Part shown: piece after piece, positions 60,231 through 64,000 of the stretch | Position numbering within the stretch: the stretch's first letter is position 1 | How the letters are laid out: each line of letters opens with the position of its first letter | Assembly (NCBI RefSeq): GCF_029255145.1 | Contig: NZ_JAPUVQ010000117.1 | Coordinates: 25,303-89,302 of the forward strand | Direction: 5' to 3' | Origin: Accumulibacter sp003538495 | GTDB lineage: Bacteria > Pseudomonadota > Gammaproteobacteria > Burkholderiales > Rhodocyclaceae | DNA: 64,000 nt | Translations under genes and position numbers: made by a program | Notes under the pieces: model-generated | The model's input: only the letters and a program-made list of their open reading frames with translations | Databases searched by the model: none | What the model was told of the DNA's origin: nothing

Positions 60231-61883
60231 ATGCTGTGCCGCTTGACGATCCGCGACTTCGTTCTGGTTGATCGCCTTGAACTCGAGTTCCAGGGCGGAT
60301 TTGGTACTTTGACCGGCGAAACCGGCGCCGGCAAGTCAATTCTGGTCGATGCCCTGGCCTTCGCTCTTGGCGAGCGCGCCGATGCCAATCTGGTGCGCAC
60401 AGGCGGAGAACGCGCCGAAGTGACCGCCGAGTTTGCTCTCGACAGCTCGCCCGCAGCCGACTGGTTGCGGGAGCACGATCTGGATAGCGATGGCAGCTTG
60501 CTGCTGCGTCGCCTGGTCGATGCCAATGGCCGATCACGGGCGTATTTGAATGGCTCGCCGGTTACCCTCCAGCAACTGCGTGAGGTCGCCGAGTGGCTGG
60601 TCGACATTCACGGCCAGCACGCACATCAGTCGCTGCTGCGCAGCGACGCGCAACGCGCCCTGCTCGACGCGCACGGAAGACTCGATCCGCTGCTGGCGCA
60701 AGTGAACGCCGCCTGGCGTCACTGGCGCGAAGCAAAGGCCAGGCTTGATGCCGCTACCGACGGCATCGAGGCACTGGCGGTCGAGCGTGAACAATTGACC
60801 TGGCAGGTCCGCGAGCTCGAAACACTAGGTTTCTCGCGCGACGAGTGGCTGGCGCTGAATGATCAACACCGGCGACTGGCGCACGCCGCGAGCCTCGTCG
60901 AAGGCGCCCAGTTCGCCTTGCAGGTCCTGGCCGAAGGCGATGCGGCGTGTGAAGCGCAGGTGGCCACCGTGGCCAATCGCCTCGAAGGGCTTGCCGAATA
61001 CGATCCGGCGCTCTCCGAAGTCGCTTCCCTGCTGCAGTCGGCGCAAGCGGAACTCGCCGAAGCGATCTCGGCGCTGCGTCGCTACGCCAGCCGCGTCGAC
61101 CTGGATCCCCGGCGCCTGACGGAACTGGAGCAGCGCATCGAGGCCGTCCTGGACTGTTCGCGGAAATTCCGCTGTACCCCGGACGAGCTGCCGTCCTTCC
61201 TGGCGGGCTGCCAGGAGCGCCTGGCGGTCCTTGGTGAGGCGGCGGATCTCGCCGGCCTGGCCGAGCGCGTCGCCGCAGCGGGCGACCAGTATGGGCAGCT
61301 TGCGCGGAGTTTGTCAGCGGGGCGCACGCAGGTCGCAACGGCGCTCGGACGCGAAGTCAGCCTGGTGATGCAGCAACTGGCGCTTGGCGGTGGCCGTTTC
61401 GAGGTCGGGCTGATACCCGTCGCGGGCGGCAGCGCATGCGGGCTCGAGCAGATCGAGTTTCGCATTGCCGGACTCGCCGGCAATGAATCGCGGCCCTTGG
61501 CCAAGGTCGCCTCGGGTGGCGAACTGTCGCGGATCAGTCTGGCCATCCAGGTGGTGACCAGCCAGGCAGCGTGCGTCCCGACGCTGGTCTTCGACGAGGT
61601 CGATGTCGGCATTGGTGGTGGCGTCGCCGAAGTCGTCGGTCGCTTGCTGCGCGAACTGGGTGCCGAACGACAGGTCCTGTGTGTGACCCATCTTCCCCAA
61701 GTCGCTGCACGCGCCAACTGGCAGTGGCTGGTCAGCAAGGGATCCGACGCCGGACAGGTACGCAGTCGTGTGGCGATCATCGAGGGTGAAGCACGGGTGG
61801 AAGAAATTGCCCGCATGCTGGGCGGTGTCCAAATGACGACGATTACCCGCCAGCACGCTAGGGAAATGCTTGGACTTCCGTGA
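60231..61883 (+). CDS. recN: DNA repair protein RecN
   Basis: This 550-aa SMC-like ATPase acts in double-strand break repair. It has Walker A LTGETGAGKSILVDALAFAL near residue 30, a coiled-coil middle, ASGGELSRISLAIQVV (signature), and Walker B PTLVFDEVDVGIGGGVAEVV. Full length. It is co-transcribed with nadK. Confidence 0.95.
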   Translation: MLCRLTIRDFVLVDRLELEFQGGFGTLTGETGAGKSILVDALAFALGERADANLVRTGGERAEVTAEFALDSSPAADWLREHDLDSDGSLLLRRLVDANGRSRAYLNGSPVTLQQLREVAEWLVDIHGQHAHQSLLRSDAQRALLDAHGRLDPLLAQVNAAWRHWREAKARLDAATDGIEALAVEREQLTWQVRELETLGFSRDEWLALNDQHRRLAHAASLVEGAQFALQVLAEGDAACEAQVATVANRLEGLAEYDPALSEVASLLQSAQAELAEAISALRRYASRVDLDPRRLTELEQRIEAVLDCSRKFRCTPDELPSFLAGCQERLAVLGEAADLAGLAERVAAAGDQYGQLARSLSAGRTQVATALGREVSLVMQQLALGGGRFEVGLIPVAGGSACGLEQIEFRIAGLAGNESRPLAKVASGGELSRISLAIQVVTSQAACVPTLVFDEVDVGIGGGVAEVVGRLLRELGAERQVLCVTHLPQVAARANWQWLVSKGSDAGQVRSRVAIIEGEARVEEIARMLGGVQMTTITRQHAREMLGLP

Positions 61884-62071
61884 GCGGCACTGTCCTGGCT
61901 GGCGTCAGACCCCGGCTCTAGAAGACGGTCGACGATGACGAACACGTGAAATGCCCGCTCATCGGGCCTTGCCGCCGCAAGAGCGAACGAAGCGCCCATG
62001 GCGCACCCCGCGCTCTGCCGGCCAGGCGTACCGAACACCCATCAGCTCACCTGCGCGCAACACGGGAAAGG

Positions 62072-62377
62072 TCAAACAGCCTTCTTGCTCTTGCTCCTGG
62101 CCGCTTTCTTGAGCGTTTTGAACTGCTCGGGGTCTTCCGCCTTCAGATACTCGACAACCTCGAAGTCCTCGCGCTTTAGGCGCTGGATGTCGATCTGCTC
62201 TACGTGCACCAACCTCAGCAACTCGCGCACCGGCTTGGGCATGTTGCGGCCGCTCTCATAGCGCGAGCCACCGCTTTGCGTCACCCCGATCTTTGACCAG
62301 AACTGCTGCTGATTCAGACCAAGCTTGCGACGAATTTCGCGGGGATCGACCCTCTCGACGACTTTGACGGTACTCAT
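62072..62377 (-). CDS. Small helix-turn-helix regulator
   Basis: This 101-aa protein has an XRE-like HTH (KLGLNQQQFWSKIGVTQSGG, then RYESGRNMPKPVRELLRLVH) and a lysine-rich tail (KKAARSKSKKAV). It resembles stand-alone regulators or antitoxins, but no toxin gene is next to it. ATG 62377 follows AGGATAATC. It lies alone between recN and lysC. Confidence 0.8.
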   Translation of the reverse strand: MSTVKVVERVDPREIRRKLGLNQQQFWSKIGVTQSGGSRYESGRNMPKPVRELLRLVHVEQIDIQRLKREDFEVVEYLKAEDPEQFKTLKKAARSKSKKAV

Positions 62378-62620
62378 GATTATCCTTTCGTGCAATTACT
62401 CCACGCGAACCAGCAGAAACGACGCTTCCTGCCACTTATCAACACCACATGACTTTGGTGATACACGGCACACTATAAGCGAAACGATGAGGATTGCAAG
62501 TGGCATTCCCATAGAACATGCGACTAATGCTGATCGGTTTACTCAGGTGCCACGAGTTTTGCCGCCGTGTCAAGCAATGCTTTAGAATACCGTTTTCTGA
62601 AACCTCGAATTGGATTGGCA

Positions 62621-63901
62621 ATGGCGCTGATAGTTCAGAAGTTCGGTGGCACTTCTGTGGCATCGACGGAACGTATCAAGAACGTGGCAAAGCGTGTCGC
62701 TCGCTGGCAGGCACAAGGACACCAGGTGATCGTGGTTCCCTCGGCGATGGCCGGCGAAACCAACCGACTTATCGCCTTGGCCAAGGAGATTTCACCCTCA
62801 CCCGACCCGCGCGAACTCGACGTCATCGCCTCAACCGGCGAACAGGTGACCATCGCCCTGCTGGCGATGGCGATGCATGCTGAAGGGGTGAAGGCCAAGA
62901 GCTTTACCGGCTCGCAAGTCACGGTACTCACCGATAGCACCTTCACCAAGGCGCGAATTCTGAGGATCGACGAGGAGCGGATTCGCAAAGCATTGGCCGA
63001 CGGTAACGTGGTGGTCGTCGCAGGCTTCCAGGGCGCCGACGCGCACGGCAACATCACCACTCTGGGCCGCGGAGGCTCGGACACGTCGGCCGTGGCACTC
63101 GCGGCCGCCATGAAAGCGGACGAGTGCCAGATTTATACCGACGTCGATGGCGTGTACACCACCGATCCGCGCGTCGTGCCGGAAGCGCGCAAACTCGACA
63201 CTATCACTTTTGAGGAGATGCTGGAGATGGCCAGCCTCGGCTCGAAAGTGCTCCAGATCCGGTCGGTCGAGTTCGCCGGCAAGTACAAAGTCAAACTACG
63301 CGTGCTTTCGAGTTTCGAGGACGAAGGTGAGGGTACGCTGATCACTGTCGAGGAAAGAAATACTATGGAACAACCTGTCATTTCCGGGATCGCCTTCAAT
63401 CGCGACGAAGCCAAGCTTACGATGCTTGGCGTTCCTGACCGCCCGGGCATCGCCTACCAGATCCTCGGACCAATCGCCGACGCCAACGTTGACGTCGACA
63501 TGATCATCCAGAACATCGGTCGTGACGGCACCACCGACTTTTCCTTTACCGTCCATCGCGGCGATTACAGCAAGGCAATGGCCATTCTGGAGGGCATCCG
63601 GACGAAAATCGGCGCACGCGACCTGTCGGGTGACACCACGACCTGCAAGGTCTCGGCCGTCGGCGTCGGGATGCGATCCCACCCCGGCGTCGCGAGCAAG
63701 ATGTTCGGCGCCCTTGCCAAAGAAGGCATCAACCTCCAGATGATCTCGACGTCGGAAATCAAGATCTCGGTAGTGATCGAGGAAAAGTACCTCGAACTCG
63801 CCCTCCGCGTGCTGCACAAGGCATTCGGTCTGGAAAAGCCGCAAAAGTCGACGTTGAGTTTGACCGGTCGAGACGAAACCGATATCATCACGCCCTCCTA
63901 G
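62621..63901 (+). CDS. lysC: Aspartate kinase
   Basis: This 426-aa enzyme phosphorylates aspartate, the entry to lysine, threonine and methionine synthesis. It starts MALIVQKFGGTSVASTERIK and has TLGRGGSDTSAVALAAAMKA and IYTDVDGVYTTDPR; two ACT domains follow (about residues 260-400) for feedback by lysine and/or threonine. Its TAG stop shares its last base with the tRNA-Ser that follows. Confidence 0.96.
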   Translation: MALIVQKFGGTSVASTERIKNVAKRVARWQAQGHQVIVVPSAMAGETNRLIALAKEISPSPDPRELDVIASTGEQVTIALLAMAMHAEGVKAKSFTGSQVTVLTDSTFTKARILRIDEERIRKALADGNVVVVAGFQGADAHGNITTLGRGGSDTSAVALAAAMKADECQIYTDVDGVYTTDPRVVPEARKLDTITFEEMLEMASLGSKVLQIRSVEFAGKYKVKLRVLSSFEDEGEGTLITVEERNTMEQPVISGIAFNRDEAKLTMLGVPDRPGIAYQILGPIADANVDVDMIIQNIGRDGTTDFSFTVHRGDYSKAMAILEGIRTKIGARDLSGDTTTCKVSAVGVGMRSHPGVASKMFGALAKEGINLQMISTSEIKISVVIEEKYLELALRVLHKAFGLEKPQKSTLSLTGRDETDIITPS

Positions 63902-63994
63902 GAGACGTGGCCGAGAGGTCGAAGGCACTCCCCTGCTAAGGGAGCATGCGGGCATAAACCTGCATCAAGGGTTCGAATCCCTTCGTCTCCGCCA
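63901..63994 (+). tRNA. tRNA-Ser(GCU)
   Basis: This is a 94-nt class II tRNA including CCA. The acceptor GGAGACG/CGTCTCC, anticodon stem CTCCC/GGGAG with loop CTGCTAA (anticodon GCT), a long variable arm (ATGCGGG...CCTGCAT) and T arm AAGGG/CCCTT all pair. It decodes AGC and AGU. Its first base (63901) is the final G of the lysC stop codon, so it is probably cut from the lysC transcript. Confidence 0.96.
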
Positions 63995-64000
63995 GGACAC

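Noticed and set aside
1..64000. CRISPR array
   Set aside because: No regularly spaced identical repeats were seen, and no cas genes are present.

Overview
The window is GC-rich bacterial chromosome, most likely a betaproteobacterium of the Rhodocyclales (Candidatus Accumulibacter / Dechloromonas-like). This is inferred from gene order (grpE-dnaK-dnaJ; hemH-hrcA divergent from nadK-recN; ppiA-ppiB-lpxH-recQ divergent from cysS; lysC followed by tRNA-Ser) and protein character; no database search was possible.

Region 1-9071 holds a 9,017-bp integrated element. It has split a host tRNA-Ser(UGA) gene inside its anticodon loop: the 5' half is at 9063-9103 and the 3' half at 1-54, both on the minus strand. 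Joining the halves across the shared 9-bp core rebuilds a tRNA in which every stem pairs. The element carries its own complete, different tRNA-Ser(UGA) at 8968-9055, only 7 bp downstream of the broken host half, so it replaces the gene it destroys and may borrow its promoter. Between the ends lie a tyrosine integrase, a structured non-coding stretch, an AlpA-like regulator, a RepA-type AAA ATPase, a run of small overlapping genes including a DUF5681 protein of a kind often found beside phage terminases, and a NotI-like restriction endonuclease coupled to a DNA methyltransferase. The layout resembles a small phage satellite or integrative genomic island that carries a defence cassette.

Region 9302-35200 is mostly core metabolism: a BI-1 family membrane protein, two alanine-type aminotransferases followed by homoserine dehydrogenase, a YihY/BrkB protein overlapping a giant DUF748 protein, a CoA transferase, an AEC permease, a PP2C phosphatase, and a likely glutarate module (gcdH, CoA transferase, TAXI-TRAP transporter, DUF1850). 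Then come a DUF2249 / NnrS-like pair, a diguanylate cyclase and threonine synthase.

Region 35400-41210 is an eroded heavy-metal island. An intact copper-type P-ATPase is accompanied by a frameshifted cytochrome c, a frameshifted isoprenylcysteine-methyltransferase-like gene and a probable MerR fragment. All of these lie between two decayed, same-orientation IS1182-like transposase relics.

Region 41200-64000 returns to housekeeping: nadC, an FMN-dependent glutamate-synthase-like protein, recQ, lpxH, ppiB, ppiA, cysS, a branched-chain amino-acid type binding protein, dnaJ-dnaK-grpE with a visible sigma-32-type promoter, a Ser/Thr kinase fused to a cyclic-nucleotide-binding domain, an EF-hand protein, hemH, hrcA, nadK, recN, a small HTH regulator, lysC, and a tRNA-Ser(GCU) whose first base is the last base of the lysC stop codon.
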